A stretch of 29,291 nt of DNA, taken from assembly GCA_964472195.1 (NCBI GenBank), contig CAYYJH010000033.1, forward strand, positions 1-29,291, in the 5' to 3' direction. Below the pieces are notes generated by a model that was not told the origin of the DNA, ran no database searches, and worked only from the letters and a program-made list of their open reading frames with translations. The DNA comes from BS750m-G4 sp964472195. Lineage in GTDB: Bacteria > Bacteroidota > Ignavibacteria > Tepidaquicellales > Tepidaquicellaceae. The position numbers and the translations under genes are program-made. The first letter of the stretch is position 1. Each line of letters starts with the position of its first letter. Shown piece by piece: positions 6,404-15,636 of this stretch.

Positions 6404-8809
6404 ATGAAAAAGGATTTTTCAATAGTAGGTAAAGAGGTGATTCGTCAGGATGGTTATGCTAAAGTAACAGGTACAGCAAAATTTGCTGATGATATTACAT
6501 TCCCTGGAATGCTATTTGGTGTGATGGTAAGGACACCTGTTGTGCATGCAAAAATAAAAAGTTTAGATTTTTCTGCAATAGAAAACAACCCCGCTCTTAC
6601 GACAATAATTACTGCTGAAGATATACCTGGCGCTAAGAATGTTGGACCAATCAAAAAAGATCAACCAATATTTTGTTATGATAAAGTTGTCACTGCAGGT
6701 GATGTTTTAGCTATGCTTGTTGGCAAAAATGAAAATGCTTTAAGAAAGCTTATCGATAATGTAAAAATTGATTATGAGGAACTGCCTGTTGTTACTGATA
6801 CTGAAAGTGCATTAAATGACAATACACAATTAATTCATCCCGAAAATAGAACTAACCTCATCAATCATTATCCTTTGCTGAAGGGAGATATCGATAAAGG
6901 GTTTGCAGAAAGTGATCATGTTATCGAACGGAAGTATACAACAACTTACCAAGAACATGCTTACATCGAACCAGAAACAGTTATAGCATTTCCATTAGAA
7001 GATAATAATGGAGTGAAAGTTATTGGTAGTATTCAAAATCCATATACTGCAAGAAGAGTAGTATCAGAGGTTATGAATATACCGCTCGCTGATGTAAAAA
7101 TTGAACAGGCAGAGCTGGGTGGTTCTTTCGGGGGTAAAGATGATACGATGAATGTATTAGCTGCAAGGGCAGCTGTAGCTGTTTTGAAAACCGGGAAACC
7201 AATAAAAATAAAATACAGGCGTGAAGAATCGATAAAAGAATCCTACAAAAGACATCCATACAGATTAAACTATAAGGTTGGTTTTAATAATGATGGTAAA
7301 ATCAATGCAATGAAGATTGATATTCTTGCTGATGGAGGTGCATACGCCTCGATGAGTCCTTTTGCAACGTGGCGGACTGTGGTTCAGGCAACAGGACCCT
7401 ATGAAATAGAAAATGTTGAAACAAACGTTAAAGCAGTTTATACAAATAATCCTTATACAGGTGCTATGCGAGGGTTTGGTTCCCCCCAGCCAATATTTGC
7501 ACAGGAATCCTTGATGGATGAAATTGCCAACGAATTAAATATTTCACCAATTCAAATTAGAATAAAGAATGGTTTCAAATCAGGGTCAATAACTGCAAGC
7601 GGGCAAAAGCTGGAAGAACATGAGATAACTTTGATAAATGTTATGGAAAAGGCGGTTTCAGAATCGAATTACAATTTAAAGTGGGAAAGATATAAAGAAG
7701 AAAATAAAAACATCTATGGAAACTTTATCATCAAAGAGAATCAAAATAATGAAAGTTTAATTTTAAAAGAAAACCAATTTATTTCTCCTGAAAATACCTG
7801 GCGTAAAGGCATCGGTTTATCAGTTAGTTTTAGAGGATGCTCTTTGGGAGCTGAAGGTATAGATGCAGTCACTGCTTATTTATCTTTACAACCCGAAGGC
7901 TCGATTCATCTTAGCTGCGGTTTGGCTGAAAACGGACAGGGCTTGCGAACAACATATTCAATTATTGTTTCAGAAGAATTGGGAATACCGATTGAAGATA
8001 TCCACTATCTTAATTTAGATACAGGACATAATGCTGACAGCGGTCCTACTGTTGCTTCACGCTCTACTCTTATGGGTGGAGGTGCTGTGCAGAATGCTTC
8101 AACCATAATAAAAGAAAGACTGAAAAAAGTTTTGCGTAAACACTGGGATGTTACCGAAGATTGTAATTTATTATTTAATGGTGGCCTTATTACAAATGAA
8201 AACGGTGATAAAAAAATATCAATCAAAGAACTTTGCAGCTTAGCTTATAACGAAGGCTGTGATATGTCAGTAATTGGTTCATACACCGGACCTAAAGTCG
8301 ATTGGGATGAAAAAAACGGACAGGGAAATGCTTACTTCACGTATGTTTACGGTTGTCAGGTCGCAGAAGTATCTGTAAATATATCAACGGGCGAAGTGTA
8401 TGTTAACAAAGTTACAGCAGTACATGATGCGGGTACTGTGATTAATTTACTTGGTGCAGAGGGGCAGGTTTATGGTGGAGTCACTCAGGGGGCAGGTTTG
8501 TGTCTTTGGGAAGAATTAAATTCAGAGGAGGGTAATATCAAGGAGTTAAATTATGACCAGTATTTAATTCCTACAAGTAAAGACATTGACGAAATACAAC
8601 CATTCTTTGTCGAAGGAAAAGAAAAATTCGGACCCTGGGGTGCAAAATCTCTTGGTGAACCAACACTTGAAATAACATCTGCTGCGATTGCAAACGCAAT
8701 ATTTAATGCGACGGGTTTACGGTACAGAAATTTACCGATAAATCTTGAAGAAATAATTTTGTTAAGAAAATTAAAACCCACTAATTTTAAAAGAGGTAGT
8801 GAATTGTGA
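6404..8809 (+). CDS. Molybdopterin-binding subunit of a xanthine dehydrogenase-type Mo hydroxylase (XdhD-like)
   Basis: 801 residues, large-subunit size for the xanthine oxidase family. The N-terminal a/b hammerhead domain (GYAKVTGTAKFADDI) leads to EHAYIEPETVIA, GGSFGGKDD (239-247), AMRGFGSPQ with Arg356, GGGAVQNAS, and GAKSLGEP with the expected catalytic Glu752. It binds the Mo-cytosine/pterin cofactor and hydroxylates a heterocycle such as a purine. In E. coli XdhD the equivalent domain is fused behind the Fe-S domain; here the three parts are separate genes. The motif GGSFGGKD has Asp where mammalian xanthine oxidase has Glu802, so the substrate may not be xanthine itself. A selenium-containing cofactor is likely by context but cannot be seen. 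The stop overlaps the next start by 4 bases. Confidence 0.9.
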   Translation: MKKDFSIVGKEVIRQDGYAKVTGTAKFADDITFPGMLFGVMVRTPVVHAKIKSLDFSAIENNPALTTIITAEDIPGAKNVGPIKKDQPIFCYDKVVTAGDVLAMLVGKNENALRKLIDNVKIDYEELPVVTDTESALNDNTQLIHPENRTNLINHYPLLKGDIDKGFAESDHVIERKYTTTYQEHAYIEPETVIAFPLEDNNGVKVIGSIQNPYTARRVVSEVMNIPLADVKIEQAELGGSFGGKDDTMNVLAARAAVAVLKTGKPIKIKYRREESIKESYKRHPYRLNYKVGFNNDGKINAMKIDILADGGAYASMSPFATWRTVVQATGPYEIENVETNVKAVYTNNPYTGAMRGFGSPQPIFAQESLMDEIANELNISPIQIRIKNGFKSGSITASGQKLEEHEITLINVMEKAVSESNYNLKWERYKEENKNIYGNFIIKENQNNESLILKENQFISPENTWRKGIGLSVSFRGCSLGAEGIDAVTAYLSLQPEGSIHLSCGLAENGQGLRTTYSIIVSEELGIPIEDIHYLNLDTGHNADSGPTVASRSTLMGGGAVQNASTIIKERLKKVLRKHWDVTEDCNLLFNGGLITNENGDKKISIKELCSLAYNEGCDMSVIGSYTGPKVDWDEKNGQGNAYFTYVYGCQVAEVSVNISTGEVYVNKVTAVHDAGTVINLLGAEGQVYGGVTQGAGLCLWEELNSEEGNIKELNYDQYLIPTSKDIDEIQPFFVEGKEKFGPWGAKSLGEPTLEITSAAIANAIFNATGLRYRNLPINLEEIILLRKLKPTNFKRGSEL

Positions 8810-9693
8810 TTCCTGAAATAGATTATATTAAGACTTATGATTTACATGAAGCATTAGAACTTTTGAGTAGTAATAAAGTTAACTTAAAAGTTATAGCGGG
8901 TGGCACAGATATTATTCCTGGATTTCAGCATAATTATTCAAGATTTTCTAAAATAAATAAGTTAATAGATATTAACAGTATCAATGAATTAAAATCTATT
9001 GAGGTCAAGAAAGACAATATTGAGGTTGGAGCTGGTCTTACTTTCACTGAGATAATATCAAATAAAGAAATATTTAAAGCATTTCCACTATTGGTAAAAG
9101 CAATTTCCACGATTGGCAGTGTTCAGATTAGAAATCGAGCAACAATTGGCGGAAACATTATAAATAATGCACCGTGTGCAGACAGTCTTTCACCATTGCT
9201 CGTATACAATGCAAGTTTGAGAATTCTGTCTAATAGTAAAACTAAAATAGTATTTTTAAAGGATTTTCTTATTGATGCATATAAAACTCGTATAAAGCGT
9301 GACGAACTATTATCTCATATAATTATTCCAAAAATATCGAAAGAATATACAGGAGATTTCTATAAACTTGGAAGACGCAGGGGGGTTGCTATTAGCAGAT
9401 TAAGTCTTGCAGTATTGTTGAAATTTGATGAACAAATTATAGAGAATTTGAAAATCGCAGGAGGGGCAATTACACCTGTTGCAATGAGATTTACTGATAT
9501 TGAGAAAATGGGGATAGGTGAGAAACTCTCGAATGAACTTTTAGTATCTTTATCACAGGAGATCGGGAGAACAGTTTTAGAGGTAACCGGATTAAGATGG
9601 TCGAGTGCTTATAAATTACCGGTTGTCCAACAAGCATTATATCAAATACTTGTTAACATTTGTAAAAAATCGAAAAGTGTAAATGCTGATTAA
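8806..9693 (+). CDS. FAD-binding subunit of the Mo hydroxylase (YgfM/CoxM-like)
   Basis: 295 residues, the normal length for a separate FAD subunit. The two FAD-binding loops are seen: AGGTDI (residues 31-36) and TIGGNI near 112. IGSVQIRNRATIGGN, NNAPCADSLSPLL and the C-terminal CO-dehydrogenase-flavoprotein domain with LKIAGGAITPVAMR are typical. The subunit passes electrons from the 2Fe-2S clusters to NAD or another acceptor. The start is GTG at 8806, overlapping the stop of the Mo subunit by four bases, which implies coupled translation. It also overlaps the Fe-S gene by 11 bases. It corresponds to ygfM of the E. coli locus. Confidence 0.9.
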   Translation: MIPEIDYIKTYDLHEALELLSSNKVNLKVIAGGTDIIPGFQHNYSRFSKINKLIDINSINELKSIEVKKDNIEVGAGLTFTEIISNKEIFKAFPLLVKAISTIGSVQIRNRATIGGNIINNAPCADSLSPLLVYNASLRILSNSKTKIVFLKDFLIDAYKTRIKRDELLSHIIIPKISKEYTGDFYKLGRRRGVAISRLSLAVLLKFDEQIIENLKIAGGAITPVAMRFTDIEKMGIGEKLSNELLVSLSQEIGRTVLEVTGLRWSSAYKLPVVQQALYQILVNICKKSKSVNAD

Positions 9694-10138
9694 AATAGAG
9701 TTTATATTAAATGAAAAAAGTGTTTGCATAAATACTAACGCAAATAGAAGGTTGTTAGATATTTTAAGAGACGATTTTTCATTAACAGGGACGAAAGAAG
9801 GCTGCGGAATTGGGGAATGCGGTGCTTGTACTGTATTAATGAATAAGAAAGCTGTTAATTCCTGTTTAGTGTTAGCCGGTCAGGTAAATGGTTCAGAAAT
9901 ATTAACTATAGAGGGAGTTGCGAAGAATGGTTTACATAAGTTACAGGAAAACTTTTTAAAAGCAGGAGCTGTGCAGTGCGGCTTTTGTACACCAGGTGTT
10001 ATCATGTCTGCGTATGCATTGTTATTGGAAAAATCCAATCCCACCGAAGAAGAAATAAAAGAAGCGATTGCCGGTAATCTATGCCGTTGTACAGGTTATA
10101 AACAGATTATCAAAGCAATCAGGGATACCGTTTCTTGA
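9683..10138 (+). CDS. 2Fe-2S subunit of the Mo hydroxylase (CoxS/XdhC-type small subunit)
   Basis: 151 residues. The N-terminal plant-type 2Fe-2S cluster uses Cys41, Cys46, Cys49 (CGIGECGAC) and Cys61. The C-terminal cluster uses Cys99, Cys102 (QCGFCTPG) and Cys134, Cys136 (LCRCTGY). This is the complete four-plus-four cysteine set of the family. It carries electrons from molybdenum to the FAD subunit. It is the last gene of the plus-strand operon and converges on ygfK, with only 16 bases between the stop codons. Confidence 0.95.
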   Translation: MLIKIEFILNEKSVCINTNANRRLLDILRDDFSLTGTKEGCGIGECGACTVLMNKKAVNSCLVLAGQVNGSEILTIEGVAKNGLHKLQENFLKAGAVQCGFCTPGVIMSAYALLLEKSNPTEEEIKEAIAGNLCRCTGYKQIIKAIRDTVS

Positions 10139-10154
10139 TATTCTTTTACAAAAA

Positions 10155-13100
10155 TTATTCTTGGTAAGAAATATCAAAGAGATAATTGTAATTTTTAGTT
10201 AGATGTTCAATTATATTAGTGATTTTTTCAAAACCAGATTCTGATTTCATAATCTTTCCATTCTTATCCAATTTCAGTTTTAAAACCTTATTTTCATTTC
10301 TAAGATTTAAAGTCGATTCACCTTTCTTATTTGTTGATAAACAAAACCCTTCATTCTTACTATTTAGAAACTCATAGTCGTTGCTAAAGATTGTTAGTTT
10401 ATTTTTATACGGTGTACCGTCATAAGGACAGAAGGTTGTACAGTTCCCGCATTCATTGCNNNNNNNNNNNNNNNNNNNNNNNNNNNNNNNNNNNNNNNNN
10501 NNNNNNNNNNNNNNNNNNNNNNNNNNNNNNNNNNNNNNNNNNNNNNNNNNNNNNNNNNNACTTCAACACATTTATTGCATTTGTAATTACAACTCAGACA
10601 CCTTACTGCCATGCTTCGTTCATCGTCTGTTTCTTCGATGAACACTTTGCCTTCATTTATTAACAATGTTTCATTTATCGTTTTCATATTAATTGAGTAA
10701 TCAGATCTCCTTTGACTCAAGCCAAGTTTGTTTAATATAGAGTTAGAGACAGTAACTCCATCGGCAATTGCTTCGACAACAGTTGCAGGACCTCGATACG
10801 CATCACCCCCAATATAAGTTTTTGATTTACTGGTTTCGAGTGTGGATTTATTTACAATAAGATTTTCGTTTTTTAACAGTTTGTTCTTACTGAGTAATTC
10901 ATAATCAACTTTTTCACCAACAGCTGCAATTACTGTGTCGAAGTTTAATATGATATAATCATTATTAATTGGAGTTACTTTTCGTCTGCTATCTGAATCT
11001 AAGTCTGATAATTTCATTCTCTGGCATTTTAAGACACCATTTACAAAACTTAAAGGCTGGAGAAGTTCAAGGAATTTAACTCCATCTTTTATAGCACCAT
11101 CAAATTCTTCCAAATCTGCAGGCATGTATTTTTTTGTTCGTCTGTAAATAATGCATACTTCTTCAACTCCAGGTAATCTTTTAGCTGCTCGTGCTGAATC
11201 CATCGCAGAATTACCACCTCCTATAACAGCAACTCTTTTACCGATATTGTTAAATTCTTTTTTGTTAAAACTTTTAAGAAACTGTATCGCATCTAAAACA
11301 TTATCGTTATTATCATTCAAAAGTAATTCTTTTGACACACCGGCTCCTATGGCAATGTATACAAATTGATAACCAGATTTATTTATGTTTGAAATAATAA
11401 AATCCGGATTAGTGTTATACTGGAATTCAACTCCAAACTTTTTAATAAATTCTACATCTTTTATTATAACAGAATAGGGTATTCGGAAGGAGGGTATCAC
11501 GTGTGATACGTTACCACCCGCTTTGTTTGTTTTTTCAAAGACTGTTACCCTAACGCCAGCTTTTGCTAAAAAATATGCAGTCGTTAGACCTGAAGGTCCC
11601 GCACCAATTACGGCAACTTTAACGTTTGTATTTATAGTTTTCTTCTTAACGTTCTGTATTAAATCATCAAGACCTTTTTCAGCAGCGATTCTCTTTAGCT
11701 CTCGAATTTGAACCGGTTTATCGTATTCCCATCTTGTACACTGTGTTTCACACTGGTGATCACAAATGTATCCCGTTATGTTTGGCAGAGGATTTATATC
11801 TGTAATCACTTCTATAGCTTTAAGATAGTTACCTTCTTTGATATGATGAATATATTCTGCTACATCCTGGTGGATAGGACATGCAATTTTGCATGGAGCT
11901 ATGTAACAATCAAAAACTGGCAGGGATTGATTCACAGAAATCGATTCAATATCCTTGAATTCTTTTTTATAAAAATCATTTACAATGGAATCTTTCGCGA
12001 GTTCATTCAATTTTCCTAATTTTATTTGAACACCATGAAATTCTGAAATTTCATGCTTTATATAATCAGATATTTGTGACAATCTCATATAGCTACCAGG
12101 TTTTAATAAATCGGTCACAAGTGTTACAGGAGATATACCTGATTGGATTAGATCTTTAATATTCCTAATTGAAGCTCCTCCTGAGTATGAAATCGGGATA
12201 TTTCCATCGAACTCCTTCGCAATTTTGTGAGCCAGGTTGATTGTTAATGGGAAGAGTGCTCTACCTGATAGATACATCTCATCACCTGGAAGATTATTGG
12301 AATTATTTAAAACACTTAATGTATTGGTTAGTTTTATTCCGAAGGATTTCTTTTTTTTATTTGAAAAATCTACGAGTCGCTTCAACATTGGAATACAATC
12401 ATTATACTGAAGATCGTTTGCAAAAGCATTTTCATCTAAAGCAATGTGGTCATAGCCCTGTTCTGATAAAATCGTCTTGACGGTTTCATAACCTAATAAA
12501 GTTGGATTAAGTTTAACATAAGTGTCTAATCCTTTTTCTTTAATCAAATATTTTACTATTGATTCAATTTCATCTGAGGGACATCCGTGCATAGTTGATA
12601 AGGTTATCGATTTAGATATTTGAGGCGATATGTTTTTTATTTTAGTTTTTAGAATATTCAATCTACTTTTTATATCATAAGTCTTCTGGAGTAGTGAAAT
12701 GAAATCCTCATTGTTTAATAATTCGAGTAACTCATTTTTATATTTGTTAAATAAAATGTGTTTCGAACAATCTTGAATATCATCAATGAATTTATTAACA
12801 ACATTAGATTTTATACCCTTCAAATCATAGCCTACACTCAAATTAAACAAAAAACCTTTTTCGATACTGCTAGAGAATGAAAAGAGTTCTTTCAGAAAAT
12901 GAATCAGGAACCAGGCTTTTAAATATTCGTCGAAAGAAGAACCGAGATTTAATTCCTGTGACCATTCTGTATTGTATCCTTCATCAGCAGCATAGATACA
13001 GGGTTTTTCAATTATCAGTTCATCTAAAGCTTGTACTGTCTTAAGTTCAAAAAATCTTCCTCCGCAGATATAAGAACATAAAATGTTCTGTGCCATTTGA

Positions 13101-13288
13101 GTATGTGGTCCGGCAGCAGGTCCTACGGGCGAATCAATCTCCTCGTCCAATATTTTAAATTTGAAATCAGTATTAAAATAAACAAACCCGCGTGAAGGAA
13201 TATTAAAGATTGAGTCATACTTTTTATATTCATTGAAAATCCAAAAGAGTAATTTCCTGAAAGGAATGGTTTTCATTTTATCGGACAT
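10155..13288 (-). CDS. ygfK: YgfK family oxidoreductase (putative selenate reductase subunit), interrupted by an assembly gap
   Basis: The start is ATG at 13288 (MSDKMKTIPF). Domain order: a dihydroorotate/dihydropyrimidine-dehydrogenase-like domain (~1-450, with PVGPAAGPHTQMAQN and FELKTVQALD); a GltD-like Fe-S helical domain near 455-530 (CYIAPCKIACPIHQD, CDHQCETQCTRWE); an FAD/NADPH part with GAGPSG near 563, GGGNSAMD near 692 and YIGGDAYRGPATVVEA; and a ferredoxin-like tail starting RCLSCNYKCNKC. The gap at 10460-10559 then interrupts it. Reading straight through 100 N gives a false short end at 10394. In the other frame the tail resumes as NECGNCTTFCPYDGTPYK and runs about 100 residues to TAA at 10157-10155, which is clearly the true C-terminus. 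Total length of roughly 1040 residues agrees with E. coli YgfK (~1030). It probably works with the Mo hydroxylase as a reductase in purine breakdown; the selenate role is unproven. Confidence 0.9.
10460..10559. other. Scaffold gap (100 N) inside ygfK
   Basis: Exactly 100 undetermined bases. The size looks like a placeholder: for the ygfK frame to be continuous, the true length must leave remainder 2 on division by 3, which 100 does not. The missing part should encode the middle of the C-terminal ferredoxin-like domain, including cysteines. Confidence 0.97.
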
Positions 13289-13320
13289 AGGAATTCTTAT
13301 TAAGAGAAATTATCATGTGC

Positions 13321-13352
13321 ATTAATATTAATATAAATATAAGATATATTTG
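13321..13352 (+). promoter_or_regulatory. AT-rich palindromes and putative promoter between divergent ygfK and ygeY
   Basis: The 128-base divergent region holds ATTAATATTAAT (13321-13332, a perfect palindrome). It also holds AAATATA-AGA-TATATTT (13335-13351), which runs into TATATTTG (13345-13352), an exact match to the Bacteroidota -7 element TAnnTTTG. No good -33 partner is seen. The layout suits shared control of ygfK and ygeY. AT-rich DNA makes such palindromes likely by chance, so confidence is low. Confidence 0.35.
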
Positions 13353-13416
13353 TATTAAAATCTGTTTTTAAAATTATTTTCAAGATTACATACTACTTAG
13401 TCCATTCAATTTGAAT

Positions 13417-14601
13417 ATGAGCAACAAACAAAAAATATTAGACCTTGCTGAGAAGTATAAGAATTATACTGCTAAGAATCTTTCAAAGCTTATACAGAAG
13501 AAATCATTGAGTCGTGATGAATCCGAGGCTGCTTTTGAATTAAAACGTCAGATGGAAGAAGCAAAATTTGACGAAGTTTTCATTGATGGGATTGGAAATG
13601 TTATAGGTAGAATTGGCAATGGTAAAAAAATTATTGCAATTGATGGTCATATAGATACAGTGGATGTAGGCAATATGGAGACTTGGGAGTTCAAACCTTT
13701 AGCAGGAGAAATTAAAGATGGATTTGTACACGGCAGGGGAAGTGTAGATCAAAAAGGAGGTACGGCGGCTTTTGTTACTGCCGGAAGAATTTTAAAAGAC
13801 CTTGTAATGAAAAATGATGTTACGGTTTATTTTGTAGGTTCAATTATGGAAGAAGACTGCGATGGTTTGTGCTGGAAATATATTATAGAAGAAGATACAA
13901 TTAAACCGGATTGTGTAGTCATCACAGAACCGACAAACATGAAAATTTATCGAGGACATCGTGGAAGAATGGAGATTGAAGTAGAGTTTACTGGAGTCTC
14001 TGCACATGGCTCTGCTCCCGAAAGAGGAAAGAATGCAATTTACATGGCTTCCGAATCTGCACTAAGAGTTGAAAAATTAAATGAAGAGCTTTTTGTAGAC
14101 CAATTCCTTGGTAAAGGTTCGATAACTGTGACTGATATGAAATCGTCCACTCCTTCGTTGTGTGCTGTTCCTGATTATTGCAAGCTGCATCTCGATAGAC
14201 GGCTTACTTGGGGGGAAGATAAGAAGTTTGCTGTTACGCAGATAAGAGAATTGATAAAAGGTATTAACGCCGAGGTAAAGGTTCTTCAATATAGAGAAAA
14301 ATCCCACAAGGGTATAGAATACGGAATGGAGAAATACTATCCAACGTGGATGTTAAAAGAAGATCACCCAATAATTCAGAAAGGTATTGAAACATATACA
14401 AACCTGTTTAATGAAAAACCAATCATAGATAAATGGACTTTTTCTACTAATGCAGTTGTAATAAATGGGATTTATGAAATTCCTGTTGTGGGTTTTGGTC
14501 CGGGGGATGAAACCTTAGCTCATGCACCGAATGAAAAAGTACCAATAGAACACCTGGTTAAAGCGAGTGCATTCTATGCACATTTTTGTGAATATTTTTA
14601 A
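13417..14601 (+). CDS. ygeY: YgeY family selenium-metabolism-linked M20 hydrolase
   Basis: 394 residues from ATG 13417; a TTG two codons upstream (13411) is possible but less likely. It is an M20-type zinc peptidase/deacylase with ligands His78 and Asp80 (DGHIDT), bridging Asp111 (RGSVDQKGG), catalytic Glu145 and ligand Glu146 (MEEDCDG), Glu171 (TEPT), and a C-terminal His in LAHAPNEK. EEDCDGLCWKYIIE, YRGHRGRMEIE, HGSAPERGKNAI, DRRLTWGE and DKWTFSTNAV match E. coli YgeY as I recall it. It is thought to hydrolyse a ureido/amide intermediate before the PLP lyase step in the urate-linked pathway; this is inference from context. It leads a three-gene operon with ygeW (21 bases downstream) and a PLP enzyme. 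Confidence 0.93.
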   Translation: MSNKQKILDLAEKYKNYTAKNLSKLIQKKSLSRDESEAAFELKRQMEEAKFDEVFIDGIGNVIGRIGNGKKIIAIDGHIDTVDVGNMETWEFKPLAGEIKDGFVHGRGSVDQKGGTAAFVTAGRILKDLVMKNDVTVYFVGSIMEEDCDGLCWKYIIEEDTIKPDCVVITEPTNMKIYRGHRGRMEIEVEFTGVSAHGSAPERGKNAIYMASESALRVEKLNEELFVDQFLGKGSITVTDMKSSTPSLCAVPDYCKLHLDRRLTWGEDKKFAVTQIRELIKGINAEVKVLQYREKSHKGIEYGMEKYYPTWMLKEDHPIIQKGIETYTNLFNEKPIIDKWTFSTNAVVINGIYEIPVVGFGPGDETLAHAPNEKVPIEHLVKASAFYAHFCEYF

Positions 14602-14622
14602 AATAAAAAGTAAAGAATTCTT

Positions 14623-15633
14623 ATGGTTTCAAATTTGAAGGGAAAACATTTTCTGACTACCGACGACTGGACAAAGGAATATTTAGATACCGTATTTGAG
14701 ACGGCTTTTGATTTGAAAAATAGATTTGCTAAAGAAGAACCGACTTTGTATTTACCACACAAAACTCTGTTTATGATATTCTTCGAACAATCTACGAGAA
14801 CACGGAATTCTATGGAAGCAGGAATGACACAACTTGGCGGACATGCTCATGACTTGACAGTTGATAAGATGCAGCTATCTCATGGCGAATCAGCAAAAGA
14901 TACTGCTGTTATTTTAAGCAGGATGGGACATGGAATTGCGTCGCGGAATTGTTTTTATGGGATTGGTAATAAGTATCTTTCGGAGATGGCAGAATATTCT
15001 ACGAAGTCAGTAATGTCTTTGCAGGATGATATATACCATCCCTTTCAGGGGCTTGCAGATTTAATGACTATCTTTGAATATTACGGTAAGGAAATTCAGA
15101 ATCTGAAGGTAACAGTTACGTGGGCTTACGCTGATACACATTCTAAACCGCTATCAGTTCCACAAACACAGATATTATTATTTCCGAGATATGGAATTGA
15201 TGTAACGGTTGCTCACCCTAAAGAATTTCCATTGAGTGAAGACATTGTTAAGAAAGCTCAATTGAATGCTAAAGCGGGAGGTGGTAATGTTAACTTCACA
15301 AATGATATGGATGAAGCATTCAAAGATGCTCAAGTTGTTGTACCCAAGAACTGGGGTGGTTTTGGGAATTATGGTGTGCAGGAATATTTAGACAATGAGG
15401 AAGCATGCAATAGGGAAATGAAAGTTAATCTTGAAAAGTACAGGGATTGGATATGCGATGAACGTCGAATTAAATTAGCAGATGATAATATAAAGCTGAT
15501 GCACGCATTACCTGCAGATAGAGGTCATGAAGTTACAGATGATATATTAGATAATCCGGAAATCTCAATTGTTTTCGATGAAGCAGAAAACAGGCTTCAT
15601 ACTGCAAAAGCTATTATGTCATTAACAATGTAA
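14623..15633 (+). CDS. ygeW: YgeW family carbamoyltransferase (knotted transcarbamylase)
   Basis: 336 residues. The carbamoyl-phosphate loop is FFEQSTRTRNS (Ser57-Arg61), the second phosphate/carbamoyl motif is HPFQGLADL, and the amino-acceptor loop is HALPADRGHEVTDD, where ornithine carbamoyltransferases have HCLP. TWAYADTHSKPLSVPQTQ and VVPKNWGGFGNYG are characteristic of YgeW rather than OTCase. In the pathway it likely runs backwards, splitting a ureido compound with phosphate to give carbamoyl phosphate and an amine. No carbamate kinase (YqeA-like), which would turn that into ATP, lies in this window. It is 3 bases upstream of the next gene. Confidence 0.93.
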   Translation: MVSNLKGKHFLTTDDWTKEYLDTVFETAFDLKNRFAKEEPTLYLPHKTLFMIFFEQSTRTRNSMEAGMTQLGGHAHDLTVDKMQLSHGESAKDTAVILSRMGHGIASRNCFYGIGNKYLSEMAEYSTKSVMSLQDDIYHPFQGLADLMTIFEYYGKEIQNLKVTVTWAYADTHSKPLSVPQTQILLFPRYGIDVTVAHPKEFPLSEDIVKKAQLNAKAGGGNVNFTNDMDEAFKDAQVVVPKNWGGFGNYGVQEYLDNEEACNREMKVNLEKYRDWICDERRIKLADDNIKLMHALPADRGHEVTDDILDNPEISIVFDEAENRLHTAKAIMSLTM

Positions 15634-15636
15634 ATC

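Noticed and set aside
10133..10180. Possible bidirectional terminator hairpin between the 2Fe-2S gene and ygfK (TCTTGATATTCTT pairing with AAGAAATATCAAAGA)
   Set aside because: It has two bulges, is very AT-rich, overlaps both coding ends and has no clean T-run; too weak to list as a feature.
10394..10459. Short C-terminal tail AMNAGTVQPSVLMTVHRIKIN for YgfK
   Set aside because: It arises only from reading through the placeholder N run in the wrong frame; the adjacent frame gives a convincing Cys-rich YgfK ending.
10460..10559. Low-complexity or masked repeat
   Set aside because: Exactly 100 N within a coding gene is the standard scaffold-gap placeholder.
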